Positions 1-12,003 are shown, counted from the first letter of the stretch. The stretch is 64,000 nucleotides of DNA from Ascochyta rabiei (GCF_004011695.2 NC_082406.1:372001-436000), one strand, 5' to 3'. Notes: generated from the sequence alone by a model not told the origin. Translations and numbers: made by a program.

Positions 1-538
1 AGGGAGATCTAGCCTATTATAAAGCCTGTCTTGTCAAAGTTATATATGTCTTTATCCTAGATGCTATACTTAGCTTTAATATTAGCTACTAGGCTAAACC
101 AGCCCTGTATAACCTCAGAATCCTTACAGAGGGCTCTCTTGTAGTCGTACTTGCAATTAAACTTAACTTTAAGCTCTAGGTGTTGCTTAACAAACGTACT
201 AGGCCAGTTTACGCTAATAGGGCCTAGATTGCGCTTAGCGCACAAAGAATTAGCTATAGTAGCTACATCTAAGAGCTAAGGGGAAAATCCTCGCACATCT
301 AGCTTAAGAACATGCTTAATAATTACCTCCTCCTTATTGTTGTCTAGCTTCTGTAAGTTAGCTATAGAATCTGCGCATAAAGGTTGTCCTGTGTGTTAGT
401 TGCTTAGTGTCTTTTAAGGGACCCTGTAGATAGCTGCAGCGCGTTACTAAGAGAGATTTGCGTCTTATTTAAGAGCCTGGAGCGTAAGCTGTATCTGAGC
501 TTCCTTTAACGCGTCTAAATGGTGTTGTTAAGAAGACA
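1..538 (-). pseudogene. Fot1/pogo transposase, N-terminal part, RIP-degraded
   Basis: Read on the minus strand from ATG at 538-536, one frame runs to the window edge with several stops (TAA/TAG where Gln or Trp would sit). From 245 down to 57 a 62-codon stretch is open. It resembles the CENP-B/Tc5-type helix-turn-helix of fungal pogo transposases, including NWPSTFVKQH and KYDYKRALC. Just after it lies NFDKTGF, the first catalytic Asp block (family form NFDETGF), with Glu changed to Lys as a G-to-A transition would give. Function would be cut-and-paste transposition at TA; this copy cannot encode it. Confidence 0.85.
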
Positions 539-619
539 TTGGTGTAGGAGGAGAAGTTTGGTAGGGGCTTAGCAAAAGTGAGCGGCTCGCCCGTTAAGCG
601 GCTCGCCTGTGGGGTACGT
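1..619 (-). mobile_element. Fot1/pogo-like DNA transposon, copy 1 (cut by window start)
   Basis: This is the transposase-start end of a Fot1/pogo (Tc1/mariner superfamily) element. Its terminal repeat ends at 619 with GGGGTACGT next to a TA at 620-621, the expected target dinucleotide. The terminus carries two close copies of an AGCGGCTCGCC motif about 17 bp apart, a counterpart of the doubled AGCGGATCA motif in copy 2 (21413-23275). It sits inside chromovirus copy A: sequence resuming at about 627 matches chromovirus copy B from about 58892 onward, and copy B has no insertion there. The left part lies outside the window. Confidence 0.85.
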
Positions 620-626
620 TAAGTCT

Positions 627-1680
627 ATAGTATTGCTTAAATATAATAACTCTAATATACGCGCGTTTTTAGAGTCCCTAGCACAAACAGCTAACGCCTG
701 TACTAGACCTGTGTCTAGAGTCCTATTATCCTTCTTAGAAGTAACGCTGTACCTATTAACGTCTACCCTAGCCCCTAACCTGCCTTACAAAGCGCTGTTT
801 TTAGCGTCTACCTTAGGCCTACATGCCTCTATACAGACGTCTACAGCCTATAGGAAACTTCTTCCTATAGGTAAGGCCTTTACTAGAGACAAATCCTTAT
901 TTAAGGCGTAGTAGGTTACAATAGAACATAAGCTGCAGACAGACACGTTTTTTATTAGTAGGCTATAGAACATATTTACCTTTATATAGTCCTAGCTTAG
1001 TACGTCTGTATAATAAGATATAGCTCTATTCTATAAGATTAGGGGTACCTAAGGTGTATAGAGCCTAGAGGACTTCCTAGCATACCTAGAATTCTGCTAC
1101 AGCCACAACTATAGCTAGGAACAGGCTTAGGCGAAACTAGAAAGCGTCTGTTAAGGTCCTAACAAGTTATTCTTAGACTTTTTTATCTATTTTAAGCAGC
1201 TACTAGTGTAAAGTAGCAGCACTACTAGAATAGAGAACAGTGCCTATTAAAGCTCTGCGAGGCCCTAAACGCAAACATCCGCAATATAGTAATAAACTAA
1301 GAAGTAACTTATATAAATTATAATATAGCTGTTACAGAGTATAAGTCTATTACTGTAGACGTTAAGACTACAGCTATAGAAAACTAGCTGCGCTATACCC
1401 CTACCTAGGCGCTACCTAAGTAAAATAGAGATAGTAATATTAAGATAACAGTTATATCTGCAGTTTTAACTAGCAGCAGTACTAAGCGTAGGGGTTAGAA
1501 GTAGTCTGCTCCTAACTAGGCTATGTAGGTTCCTAATAAGGTATTTTAGCAACGCTAGGAGTCTAACCTATATACCTGTTGCAGCAAAGAGGGACATATT
1601 TACTAGAATTATGCTAATATAGTAGTAACTATAGTATAAGCAGGAATACTCTTAGGTAAGAAAGAGGCTAGTTTATATTA
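627..1680 (+). pseudogene. gag remnant of chromovirus copy A
   Basis: The stretch 609-911 stays open by chance. Further on, the frame with stops contains a zinc-knuckle-like CCSKEGHIY motif at about 1577-1605, the nucleocapsid motif of Gag. The equivalent in copy B reads CCSKRGHIC-x-DC at about 59838-59886, where the last cysteines are still present. Gag would package element RNA in virus-like particles. Boundaries are approximate because the start codon cannot be placed. Confidence 0.65.
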
Positions 1681-1779
1681 GGGAAACTAGCTGCTTCTAA
1701 TATAAGTCTAAGTTAGAAGCGCTGTAGAAGTATATTAGCAGAGGAGACTACTAGTATAGGGGCATTATAGGCTACTAGG

Positions 1780-4700
1780 GGAGCTATTACAGACTCTATA
1801 GATAAGCCCCTATTCTACATTCTATTATTTATTAATAGGGTAATTTAGGCTAACGCGCTAGTAGACTTAGGGTATAAATTCTTTAGCGTAGTAAGTAAAG
1901 ACTTTACTGCGCGCTTAGGAGGCGACTTTATTAAGGTACTGCTATAACGCTTAGCGTAAGTAGTAGCACTAGTAGGAAGTCTATAATCTCCTATTTAGTC
2001 CTATTTAGGTATAACTTAGATAGGTAGCGCTTATAGGCTGTAGCCTACGTAGTGCTAGGTCTAAGCTAGAATCTTATTTTAGGGAAGCCCTAGCTCTAAT
2101 AAGAGGGCGTAGTGTTAGACGCAGAAAAGGGCACACTAAGGATATAACAGGTAGGGAACCTTATAGTCTATAAGTCCTTATATCATATAGTAAACATTTA
2201 TATAGCTCTTCTATTAGTAACTAAGTTTAATAAGACCCTAGCTAATAGGCTCTGAAAGTACCTACCTAGGGACTGGTTTTTCTCTATAAGCCTCTACAAC
2301 ATTACTAAAATCCTCTTAGTTTAATCCCTAGGAGCGCAAGGGACAGCAGAGGAGGTAGACCCTCTTCCCCCTAAGTTAGTCTAGTTTTAGGACCTATTTA
2401 ATAAAGGTAAGGCCTCTAGCCTTCCCCTATATAGGGGCTAGATAGATTACTACATACAGTTGTAACGTAACTAGTCTAGGAAGGAGAAGCCTCTACTCTA
2501 GGGCCCTCTGTCCAACATGCTAAGGGACTAGCTACTTAAGCTATAGAAACAGGTGTTAGCACTAATAGATAAGGGGTAGATCTGCAACTCCTCTTCCCTA
2601 GCAGGGGCTCTAGTTCTGCTAGTTAAAAAGTCCTTTAGTAGGTGGCGTATATATATAGACTATTATACACTGAATAGAATTATAATTGCTAACTAGTACC
2701 TACTTCCTCTTATTAAGGAGACATTACATACACTAGGAGGTGCCTACTAGTTCTCTAAGGTTAATATCTATTTAGCATTTTACAGGATTTATGTTGTAGA
2801 AGGAGATAAGCACCTTACTGCGTTCTGTACCTATTTTAGACTCTTTAAGTGGCTAGTCTGCCTGTTTAGCCTGGCTAGAGCACTAGCGTCCTTCTAGCGT
2901 TACATTAACAGCGCGCTTTAGGAGACATTAGGCAACTACGCTACTGCGTACCTAGACAATATCCTTATTTACAGTAGTAGGTCTAGAAAAGACTACTTAG
3001 GGAAGGTTAGCAGAGTCCTTATGCTCCTATGTAATGTAGGGCTATATCTAGATCCTAAGAAGTACGTATTTACAATAAAGGAAGTATACTACCTAGGATA
3101 TATTATAGAAGCTAGAAAGGACATTTATTCTAACCCTAAGAAGGTTAAGGCTATCTGTAATTAGGAAGCCCTACAGTCTTTACGTAGAGTTCGCAGTGTC
3201 CTAATGTTTACTAACTTCTACTAGGACTTTATCCTAGCCTTCTCTAATATTGCTACCCTACTTAATTAACTTATAGGGAAGGATATCCTGTTTAGGTAGG
3301 GGCAGGAGGAAGATGCAGCGTTTTACTAGCTAAAGAACGCATTTATAACAGAACTAGTCCTAGCCTAGTAGGACCCTAAGTAAGAAACACTATTAGAGGC
3401 AGACTGCTCTAGCAAGGCGCTAGGTAGCTGCCTTTCTTAATAGTATAGGAAGGTGCTTTGCCTAGTAGTATATTACTCTACTATACTAATAATAGAATAA
3501 TAGAACTACACTATCTATAATAAGGAGTTAACTTCTGTTATAAAGTGCCTAGGGGTCTAGGCAGCTAAATTAGGGTGTGTTGCTAGGCTGTTTACTATCC
3601 TAACTAACTATAAGAACCTTTAGTACTTTACTACAGCACACAGGCTAAGTAAGAGGCAGTACTAATAGGCAGAGGAGCTGTTAAAGTTCTGTTTCTACCT
3701 TTGCTTCTGCCTAGGGCGCCTAGCAGCCTAACTAGATGCGCTGAGCCGCTAGGAACAGGACTATAATAGGAGGTTAGGGGGGGTCTATAGGATAATAACC
3801 CTAGTTTTAGTGTTAGTATTTAGTATACTAGGCCCTAGTATACCCCTACTTTTTATTAACGCGCATATGCAATTACTGTAGGACAAAGGTGTTTAGCAGG
3901 ACGCAGGGCATATAGCGCACCTGTCCGCTGTCTGTAATAGGGCCCGCTAGTTCCCTCCTAAAACTAAGACTACTTAGTAAATTATAGATTGTATGCTTAG
4001 TGCTTATAGCATACTGCTATAGCGTAGGGTTATATAGGTTCTGTATTAGAAGCTACTTATAACTATAATAATCTAAAGGGCATATAAATCTAACCTAATA
4101 GGCTATCTAGGGGCTAACGCTATATTTTACATTGTTAGATGTAACTTCTACTAGAAGGGGATGTTACAGGACGTTTAGTATTATATCTGTAACTACTACT
4201 GTTTTAGCGCGTACGTGTTACAGCGCTAATAGTAGGGATTACTCTAGCTATTGCCTATTACTAACTGTTTTTAGTTCTAGATTTTAATAGACTTTATAGT
4301 TAACGTCTCGTAGGCTAATGAGAACGCACTGCGCTATCTTCTAGTTATTATAGATTGCCTCTCTAAATATATATAGCTTAAAGTAATAACTTCTACAACA
4401 GCAGAATATTGTGCTAAGGTCTTCTGCAACACGTAGTAGCAGTTCTAGGGCTTTCTAAGCGCTATTATTACAGACTACAGCTTAGACTAGCTAGGACATT
4501 TTTAGACAACGTTGTGTAGCCTTATAGGGGTAGACCAGCTACTCTCTACAGCCTACTACCCCTAGACAGACAGAGGGACAGAGCGTGCTAACTAAGAGGT
4601 GCAGGCAGTCCTATAGGTTATAGTTAACTTTAAGCAGAATAACTAGCCTAACTTTTTTCTAGCCTGCTAACTAGTACTTAACAATTGTAACTCTTTAGTT

Positions 4701-5350
4701 ACTAGGGTTAGTTCTAACCTACTCCTCTACAGTTATAATATAGACCTTCTGTAGACAACAGTACTACTAACTACTAGCTAGAACACACTATAGGGATAGG
4801 TGGTCTATTTCCTAGACTACCTTTAGTAAGGTATAGAGCTTGCCTAGGCAGCTATAGCATAGGTGTAATAACGCATCTAGAACGCAACAGACTACAGCTA
4901 TAGGCCTGTAGAGCAGTACTACGTAGGAGATAGAGTGTAGTTTTCCCTCTACAACATAAAAACTAATAGGCTAAGCTAGAAGCTTAACTAGTTATAAGCC
5001 TAGTATATAGTAGTTACAGTTCCTACCCCTCTAACTATTACCTTAGATTTGCTAGGTAACCTCTATAAGATAGTGTATATAGACCTACTAGAACGCACAG
5101 CTTCTAACCTGTTACTAACACAGCGCCTGCAGGAAAGTAGACTAGGCCCGCTAGTTGTCCTAGAGGAGGACAACCTAACCCTAGCTAAATAGGAGGTAGA
5201 GTCTATCCTAAAAAAAAAAAGGGCCTGTAGGCAGAATAAGTTATAGGTCCTAGTTAAATAGAAAGGATATACAAAGCTAACGTAGAAGCTACTAGAGGCG
5301 TTACAGGATATAACAGTATAGGAGGTCTTTACAGCAACATACACAGTATA
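1780..5350 (+). pseudogene. pol remnant of chromovirus copy A (protease-RT-RNase H-integrase-chromodomain)
   Basis: Family motifs appear in the expected order through many stops. RT has a block around 2660-2720 and the active-site box YLDNILIYS at about 2949-2975. RNase H has a core block near 3400-3430. Integrase has a block near 4550-4600 resembling AYYP-TDRGTERAN. A chromodomain has VKWKGY-type residues at about 5250-5300. The Asn after the Asp in the RT box may be natural in some fungal gypsy lineages, so I do not count it as damage. The 93-residue open stretch on the opposite strand at 5063-5344 is only the antisense of the chromodomain. Confidence 0.88.
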
Positions 5351-7348
5351 TTAAGAACAGATATAGAAAAGAAGAAACTTTTATTATTTATAATAACCCT
5401 TATAGGGTCCTATTAGGAGATACTGTATAGGGCACGCAGCCTAGCGTAGAAGAGCTTAGAGACCTTACAGCGTTAGTATAACGCTACCTTAAGCTCTATA
5501 CTACTAGATAAACAGTAGTAAGCCTTAATACTTAAAAAAGATAGAGTGGTTAATAGATAGGGAGTAACAGGCAGCAGTAGCTATGTTCTAGGCCTAGTTC
5601 TGCGCAATACAGCAGTAGTAGTTAACCTTATAGTTATTATTATTATCTACCTTATCTACCTTAATAGTACTACTATATATTAGCTATAATATCTCCTTAA
5701 AGTTACAGTAGGGCGTATAAAGCTCTATAACAGATAGTAAGCAGTAATAGTAGGTAAATAAGCGTAGCTCTATAGGGGAGGAGGAATAGTAATAGTATAG
5801 GGGTATAGGTAACTCTATAAGAAAGGAAGTATAGCAACAGCGCAGGGGTATAGGCAACTTAATAGAGGAAGGAGAGCAGTAACAGCAGGGAGGCGAGTAG
5901 AGCTAATAGACAGACAAGCAGCGCTTGTTAGGGGAGTTAGAGCAGCAGCAGTAGGACGTGTAGGATAGTAGAGCGTACTTTAGGCAGCAGTAAGGTATAG
6001 TAAGCAGGCGCTTAACTTAGTTAATAGCATCCTTTAGATTAAGTTAGCTGTATACCTAATATAGGCAGAAAAACGTATAGTAGTGCAGGCCTAGACTACC
6101 TCTGTCTAGTTTATACGCTTAGTTTAGAACTAGAAGGCTAACCCTATAGTAGCTATAAACTACTAGAGGTATATATTAAGCTAGTTACTACTATAACACC
6201 TAGACAACAGCGTAGCAGGTAGGGTAACCTAGGTACTAGGCTTAGTAGGGGCACAGGCAGCGTAAGAGGTAGTTAGCTGCTTTGCTAGCGTAGGGTTAGC
6301 TAGGGCTAAGTTAAGGGCAGCCTTATACACCTGCTAATACTTATAGTAGGTGCCTAATAAGACTGTTATGTTAGAAAGGAAGACCTATAGGGGCGCTAAG
6401 GGGGTAACATATATTAGAAGACAGGCTAACGCCCTTAGTTAGCCTTATTACTACCTACGCCCTAGGTGCTAGGCGTCTTAACATAGGCGTTACTAGCGCG
6501 CACTAACGCCTTAACTGCTGTTAGCTAGGAATATAGGGCTAAGATAGAGACACATACTTAGATATACTGCTTAAAGTCACACTAGGTATAGCAGAGCTTA
6601 GTATTTATAGTAAAGAGGTTATTATTATATATATAAGTGTGCTTACGCTTAGTATAGGTGTAGTACGTCTTACTAGCACTAGGAATATAGTTAGCTATAG
6701 AAGGTTAGTAGGTAGGTAGGCCTATAATAGAAGTAGAACATAAATAAGGCTAACTAGTAAGGATAGTAAGAAGGCAGCATAGGCAGTATAGGATAGCGCT
6801 AGTAGAGATAGGGACTAGGTCCTTATTGTCTAAATTACCCTTAACCTTATAGTTGCCTATATAACAGCAGTAAGCTTTCTATATATACTGTTAGGCCCTA
6901 TAACTAAATTAGAAACTATAGAAAAAAAAATACTAGAGGAATGTTATAGGCAGAGGGGAGGGACTGTAGCAGACTAAAACCGCCCCCTCTAGGGGGACTG
7001 CTAGCTTTTTAGCTAGTAGCCTAGTAGCTATAACTAGAAGTAATAACAGATATAGCAGGGGAAGCGTAGGCATAAAACAAAAAAATAGAGGAGGCGTAAG
7101 ATAGGTAGGTTAGGCAGGAGCGTAGAGTAGTAAAGTAGCTAACTTTGGTAGGTGCGCTAGACAAAATAAAAACAACCTAGGTGCGCGCAGGGACCACCCT
7201 AGGTAAACTACAGACTAGACTAGTAGCTAACTTACTAAGAGGTAGGCCCTTACGCAACTATAACTAGCTCTAGGGTTTACCTGCTACTAGCGTCCCTCTT
7301 ATCTACGCAAAACGCAGAAAGGACCCTATAAAATACATTTAGCTAGAG
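5351..7348 (+). other. Unassigned 3' region of chromovirus A between chromodomain and polypurine tract
   Basis: About 2 kb that no standard retroelement domain explains. On the plus strand near 7080-7370 one frame gives a basic, Arg/Lys/Gln-rich protein-like stretch. The rest shows only stop-riddled frames. It may be an extra ORF of the element or a long 3' untranslated region. Copy B continues into the same sequence up to the window end. Confidence 0.5.
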
Positions 7349-7368
7349 AGAGATAGGGAAAGGAGGTA

Positions 7369-7523
7369 TGTTATAGGCTTACACCTTATCTAAGCCTTAA
7401 GCAAGATAGGGCGGTTACGTGCCCTACAGACATATTAGAAGGACACGCAACGTGTTACCTCCTTAAGAGATATAATACCATATCAGCCCTTATTGCATCC
7501 TACCCTAAGGCCAGTCCATAACC
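7369..7523 (+). repeat. 3' LTR of chromovirus A
   Basis: 155 bp starting TGTTATAGGC directly after a purine-only tract (AGATAGGGAAAGGAGG-type). It matches 58576-58730, which ends ATAACA and so gives TGTTAT/ATAACA inverted termini; here the last bases read ATAACC. Both copies contain the same near-identical 140-bp core. Confidence 0.85.
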
Positions 7524-7929
7524 ATCCTAGAGTAGTAGGTTGTAGAAAGTCCTAAACCTATAGGCTTTAGTTGCTAGAAGGTCTCTAGAATTCTAACTGT
7601 TATATTAAATAATAATTAGGACCTATTTAGTTTGTAACTGTAAGGGGTCTAAATCTAGGGGTACATAAATAACTAAATAACCTTTACAATTTTATTTAGA
7701 GGCTGTTACTAGCTAGGACAAGTTTTCAAGTATTATATAACAACGCAGGATAATAGAAGTCTCTAATAGGCGTAGGTATCTGCTACAAGGTGTATAGGAG
7801 TACTAGGATAGTTTATATAGAGAATTGTTCTATTCCTTTAGGTTGTATATAAAAGAATACTTAAAAACTAGCTATCTGTACCTGTTAACCTTAGGCCTTT
7901 TTATACCTTACAAAAGTTAGGAATAATTA
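7524..7929. other. Decayed intergenic DNA, nothing recognised
   Basis: AT-rich, TAG/CTA-rich sequence of the RIP type between the chromovirus LTR and the LINE fragment. I see no gene or repeat that matches elsewhere in the window. Confidence 0.4.
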
Positions 7930-8479
7930 GAGTGCTAGCCTAGGTGTGGGGTGGACACGGATGTAACGGCACCAAGTTGGTGATAAGTTGGAGAGAATGA
8001 GACAGGGCTTTGGAAGGACTAGTGCGTTACAATGTAGGAATGTTGTGTAGTATTACTTTATGCTATAGTTCTATTAGAAGGGCTTCCTTATAGGTAGTAA
8101 CTAATTGCTAGATTACTTAGTTTTTAAGTAGGTATTTTGCTGTAAAGGTAGGTGTAGTAGTAAGTACTATATTGTTCCTTCTGCTTAGGCTAGCTTAGGC
8201 GATTATAGGGAGGCTTACTCCTTTATCTATAAAGGCCTTATTAAAAGTGTTACGCATTTTAAGAGGGGCAAAAGAGAATAGTTCTTATTCTTGTGTAAGA
8301 ACTAGTTGGCGTATACTTAGAGAGTTCTTTACAATAGTAGGTTGCTTCTTTTTTGTAACTGTTTGCCACTCTGTGTTCTTAGGGAGGTTGGCTGCAGCTG
8401 CAGATGCATATGAAGTAGGCTGGGTAGTAGGTTGTACAGTAGAGGTCTTATTAGCTAGAGTAGACATTGTTCTCTTCAA
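7930..8479 (-). pseudogene. LINE (non-LTR retrotransposon) ORF1 fragment
   Basis: On the minus strand from ATG at 8479 the first 64 codons are open and include SYASAAAANLP, NTEWQTVTKKK and RQLVLTQE. I recognise this as the N-terminal type of fungal non-LTR retrotransposon ORF1 (Gag-like RNA-binding) proteins. The frame continues with stops, still with ORF1-like residues such as MRNTFNKAFIDKG and NNIVLTTTPTFTAKYLL, to about 7940. The zinc knuckle region and ORF2 are absent, so this is a truncated copy. The assignment is by resemblance only. Confidence 0.6.
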
Positions 8480-8860
8480 TCTACTGTAGACACGTGTTCT
8501 TATATCTGGGTCCAGCTTAACACGAGGGTACTTCCGTTGATAACGGTTTTTCTCCTAATACCCCATCTGGATTTGTAGGTAATTCCAAGGATTTTCCCAA
8601 ACCATTGCCGTACCGTGGTGTGGCTGGTATGATATTACGCACCGGATACCAAAGGCCGGCAACTTGTGGCCCCTACCACGTGTCAGCGGTACGGTGTACT
8701 AACAGCATACCCACCACTATTCCAGCACAGATGCTTGAGCAATATATCCAAACTGTATCTCGAGCATTTCCTTAGGTGTTGCGCTATCGCTTTACTTAGT
8801 CTGGGTATTGATACCAACCAATCTCAGCCACAACGTCACCCTATTCCTCACAACCCCAAC
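8480..8860. other. Intergenic, start of the unmutated island
   Basis: Base composition shifts here to ordinary sequence with many CA dinucleotides. It contains an imperfect inverted repeat: CCGTACCGTGGTGTGGC near 8610 and CCACGTGTCAGCGGTACGG near 8680. An in-frame upstream extension of the next ORF starts at 8666, but the protein-like part begins at 8861. Confidence 0.4.
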
Positions 8861-9460
8861 ATGCCCAACATAGACTGCATCCGTGAGCACATTGCACTAT
8901 ACCCTGGTGTCAAAGTCAGATTCACAATTTACAGACTAACGTACTCTTCTAACGCGCAATAGGCGCGCTTTATAGACCACCTTGACACGCAAGTACGCCT
9001 GAACCTCAAGGAAGAAGGCAACGGCGATGTCTTCCTGCATATCAACTAGGATGTGCAAGAGGATTCTGGCCTGGAGGGTGCTAATGAAGAGACAGTGCGA
9101 AGGTGAGTAGCTACTTAGATCCGCATAGACTTAGTATTAAAGAGTAAGATAAAAGTTAGTAGTTAATTCGCGCGCAGGCGCTTCAGGACGTACGCAGCAC
9201 AGCATCCTAATAGCAGATACAGCAGTCTACGCTTTAAGACCTGTGTCGCAGTTACGCAGGACGATGTAGATATAGTTTTAGAGGGCCTAGGGCTAGAGGT
9301 TCTCGCAATAGATGCTACAGGGTATTAAACGTTAATTACGCTGGAGGAGGATAGGGAACAGGCTGTCGCGTTTCTGCTTCTGTTTCGAAGGGCATACTTA
9401 CTAATTAATAGACTAGGATAGGATCATATTCACATTAGGAACGACGATATTTTTGCTTAG
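8861..9460 (+). pseudogene. Pseudogene of unknown family, one intron, four nonsense mutations
   Basis: Exon 1 (8861-9102) starts MPNIDCIREHIALYPGVKV. A 75-bp intron (9103-9177, GTGAGT...CGCAG) joins in phase to exon 2, which ends with TAG at 9458-9460. Read through, the product would be about 174 residues, acidic, with blocks FKTCVAVTQDDVDIVLEGLG and AVAFLLLFRRAYLLINRLG. In-frame stops lie at 8960-8962, 9047-9049, 9326-9328 and 9419-9421: three TAG where Trp fits and one TAA where Gln fits, all explained by single C-to-T changes at CpA on one strand or the other. I do not recognise the family. Intact splice sites and preserved frame suggest recent inactivation. Confidence 0.65.
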
Positions 9461-10270
9461 TGATGATTTTTATGTCTTCGAATGCAAATAGAGGATTTCG
9501 GGCGGTCAACAGAGTGTGCTGAGGTTGGTGCCACTCCCTAAGCTAGGTAATCGTGATTGTCAACACGCACTCTCAGCAACATCTTGCAAGTAAGCAGATG
9601 CAATACCCTCCACCCGCTCAGTCAAACCAGGCTATCAACCTTCTTCTCGATAGCGAAAAGGCAATCAAATTTCGTTCTTACAACCATTAAAGTAGATTTA
9701 GTTATGTCTTCCACAACTAGCCACTCCGCGTACATTACATCAACAGACGACCCACCATGGCAGCAACTGCTCTTCCTATTCCGAAGCCAACGTAGTACTC
9801 TAACAATCCCCATTGATGTAAAGCCAAAAACATCCAGATCTACCCAAAGCAAAAAACATACAACAGCGGGTATTCGCTAGTGGTCACCCACCTAACTACT
9901 AATCCGCCGGTACGTTGCTTAAATAGGGCTGAGCGAACGGGAAGCCTTGTTTTCAACGTCCTATGGTCGTATGTGAATGGATATGATATAAAATTACAAT
10001 ATATAGTTGAAAAATAAACCTCGCCAAGCATGTGAACACTGAACACCCAGGAGCAGATCTGTTCCCTCAAGACCGTCGCCGCACCTTCGCGCTACACGTA
10101 CACCTCAAAGACCAAAACCTAATAACTGAGTTTCCCAACGCGTCACAATCTCTCCTACGAGCAATGAGACTTATCGAAGAATACTTACAAGCATTGCGAG
10201 AGTGCACCACACTGACTTGCAACACACATCAGAGGGTTTTCGCCCGGTACCTTTCCGTCGTCGGGCCGAC
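9461..10270. other. Intergenic, no convincing gene
   Basis: Open stretches at 9557-9880 (+), 9622-9852 (-), 9840-10070 (-) and 10032-10571 (+) overlap on both strands, and none resembles a protein I know. An upstream exon of the next gene could hide here: its frame is open back to 10202 and Arg-rich just before the first ATG, with a possible acceptor CATCAG near 10229. Confidence 0.4.
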
Positions 10271-12003
10271 ATGGATCCCTTATTCTGCTACACCAGCGGA
10301 CGATGGCTTTGGAATGAGCGTAAGCAATTGGAAGCTCGATATCGCTATTTTGACGTCCCCAGTCTCCAGAAAACGGCCTGTCAAGCCCTTGGCACAGAAC
10401 GATGCATATCTTTCAAGAAGATTGGCGAAGGCAACTACAACAAGGCATACCGCCTTGAGATGGACAACGGCCAAAAGGTCATCGCAAAAGTGCCTCACCC
10501 CAACGCTGGACCACAAGTACTTACTACTTCATCGGAAGTGGCGACCATGGAGTTTGCCCGAACTGTCTTGAATATACCTGTCCCAAAAGTTCTTGCCTGG
10601 AGTGCTACCGACCAAAACCCCGTTCAGGCAGAATACATCATTATGGAAGAAGCAAGAGGCTCCCAACTCCACAAAGTCTGGCAGGATCTTTCGCTGCGAT
10701 CAAAATCAAACGTTATTCGTGAGTTCGTAGATGTTGAAAGGAAGCTGCTCTCAGTCTCCTTTAATAAGTATGATTTAGCCTGCTCTAACACTCAGTTTGC
10801 GATCAAATTAGCTTATATATGCTGGCAGATTAGGATCGTTGTATTTTAAGGATTGTGGGATTGCAGGATGCAAGCCTGCTGTTGTCACAACTTGTCCGCA
10901 AGATGTTGTTGATCACATCGAATCACGTTATTCCATCGGACCTATCACTCGGAGAGAGTTTTGGAAGGAACAGCACAGTGACTCGCGATACCAAGGTCCC
11001 TGTAAGTATTCAGACGCTTATGATATTTGTAATCTAGACTAAAACTAAATATAGGGATATCCTCTGCAGAATACCTAGAATCTATCGCTCGCCTTGAGAT
11101 TGACTGGATCAGCTCTCACGCAAACGTTCAGGAACCCAGTAAATCACCGTGGCAGTATATAAGTCCAGAGCAGAATTCTCCAGAGGCTCACACAGCTTTG
11201 TTGCAGAAATTCCTATTAATAATTCCGCATATCACTCCCCAAGATTCAGAGCTTGTTTCTCCCAGACTTTGGCACCCTGATTTCCATGCTGGCAACATCT
11301 ACATCGACGATCAAGCCAGGATCTCATGCGTCATTGATTGGCAGGGAGCATGGAATACTCCAGTGTTTATCGGAGCCAACCCCCCGCTGCTTTTGGATTA
11401 TGGAATTGACATGCTGATGAAGCTTCCTGATAACTTCAAAACACTCAATGATGCTACAAAGGATCAGATCAGATACCAAGTGTCTCAGTCTATCTTGATT
11501 CAAGCGTACGAAACATTGACGGCAGAGAAGAATCCTCTGATGCACAAGGTAATGCGGCATTCCCATGGTCAGACTCTTAAGCAATTAGAAGCCTTCGTTG
11601 GCTCTACCTGGGATGATTGTCTCTTTCCTCTTAAGGAATGCTTGATCCGCGTTGAAAGGTATGTTCCTCTATCCTCTTTTACCCCACTTCCTGGCTTATC
11701 GTTCAAATTAGAGAATGGGACCACTTCGGTACTAACAAACCGTGTCCGTATCGTTTTTCACCACAACAAATCCAACAACACCACAAAGAGGCAGAGATGT
11801 TCAATAAGAGTCAGGAGTTTTGGAGACGTTTTTAAGGTGTGCTGACTAACGAGGGTTATACGTCAAACGAGACCTTCAGCAAGGCAGTTAAGATACTTAA
11901 GGATTTGCGGGAAGCTGGGTTGAGTGATTTAGAGGGCGAGGAGCGACGCAATTTTGATAAAGAGACGCATTGGATAGCAGATCTTGGTGGATTGCGTAGG
12001 TGA
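10271..12003 (+). CDS. AIM9-like APH-family phosphotransferase, four exons, premature stop in last exon
   Basis: Exons 10271-10767, 10829-11001, 11055-11658 and 11712-12003; introns of 61, 53 and 53 bp have GT/AG ends and keep frame. The product resembles fungal AIM9-like proteins (altered inheritance of mitochondria 9), an aminoglycoside-phosphotransferase/choline-kinase fold. Visible parts are the DPLFCYTSGRWLW start block, a nucleotide loop IGEGNYNK at residues 51-58, Lys73 in VIAKV, the catalytic H-x-D-x4-N loop HPDFHAGN with H297, D299 and N304, and the metal-binding D318 in VIDWQG. Codon 466 is TAA (11833-11835). The same frame then continues 55 codons with family-like sequence to TGA at 12001-12003, so a Gln codon CAA probably became TAA. 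A 465-residue protein could still be made with the whole catalytic core. The first ATG may not be the true start, because the mitochondrial presequence is not evident. Substrate unknown. Confidence 0.85.

Larger units (their letters stand above)
620..7523 (+). mobile_element. Ty3/gypsy chromovirus, family A copy A (5' end lost beyond the Fot1 insertion)
   Basis: A decayed LTR retrotransposon in order gag (zinc knuckle), protease/RT/RNase H, integrase, chromodomain, a long unassigned 3' region, polypurine tract (about 7349-7368) and 3' LTR (7369-7523). Copy B at 58576-64000 aligns at a constant offset of about 58,270. A full element would be about 7.2 kb. C is almost never followed by A over long stretches, and TAG replaces Gln/Trp codons throughout, so no protein can be made. 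Confidence 0.9.

Noticed and set aside
2949..2975. RT active-site Asp-to-Asn as RIP damage
   Set aside because: Asn at this position may be natural in some fungal gypsy lineages, and the change would not always need a CpA context.
5063..5344. Open frame on minus strand, repeated at 63333-63614
   Set aside because: It is the antisense of the chromodomain in both chromovirus A copies; the plus strand carries the family motif.
10032..10571. 179-residue plus ORF
   Set aside because: Overlaps AIM9-like exon 1 in another frame; the motifs are in the other frame.
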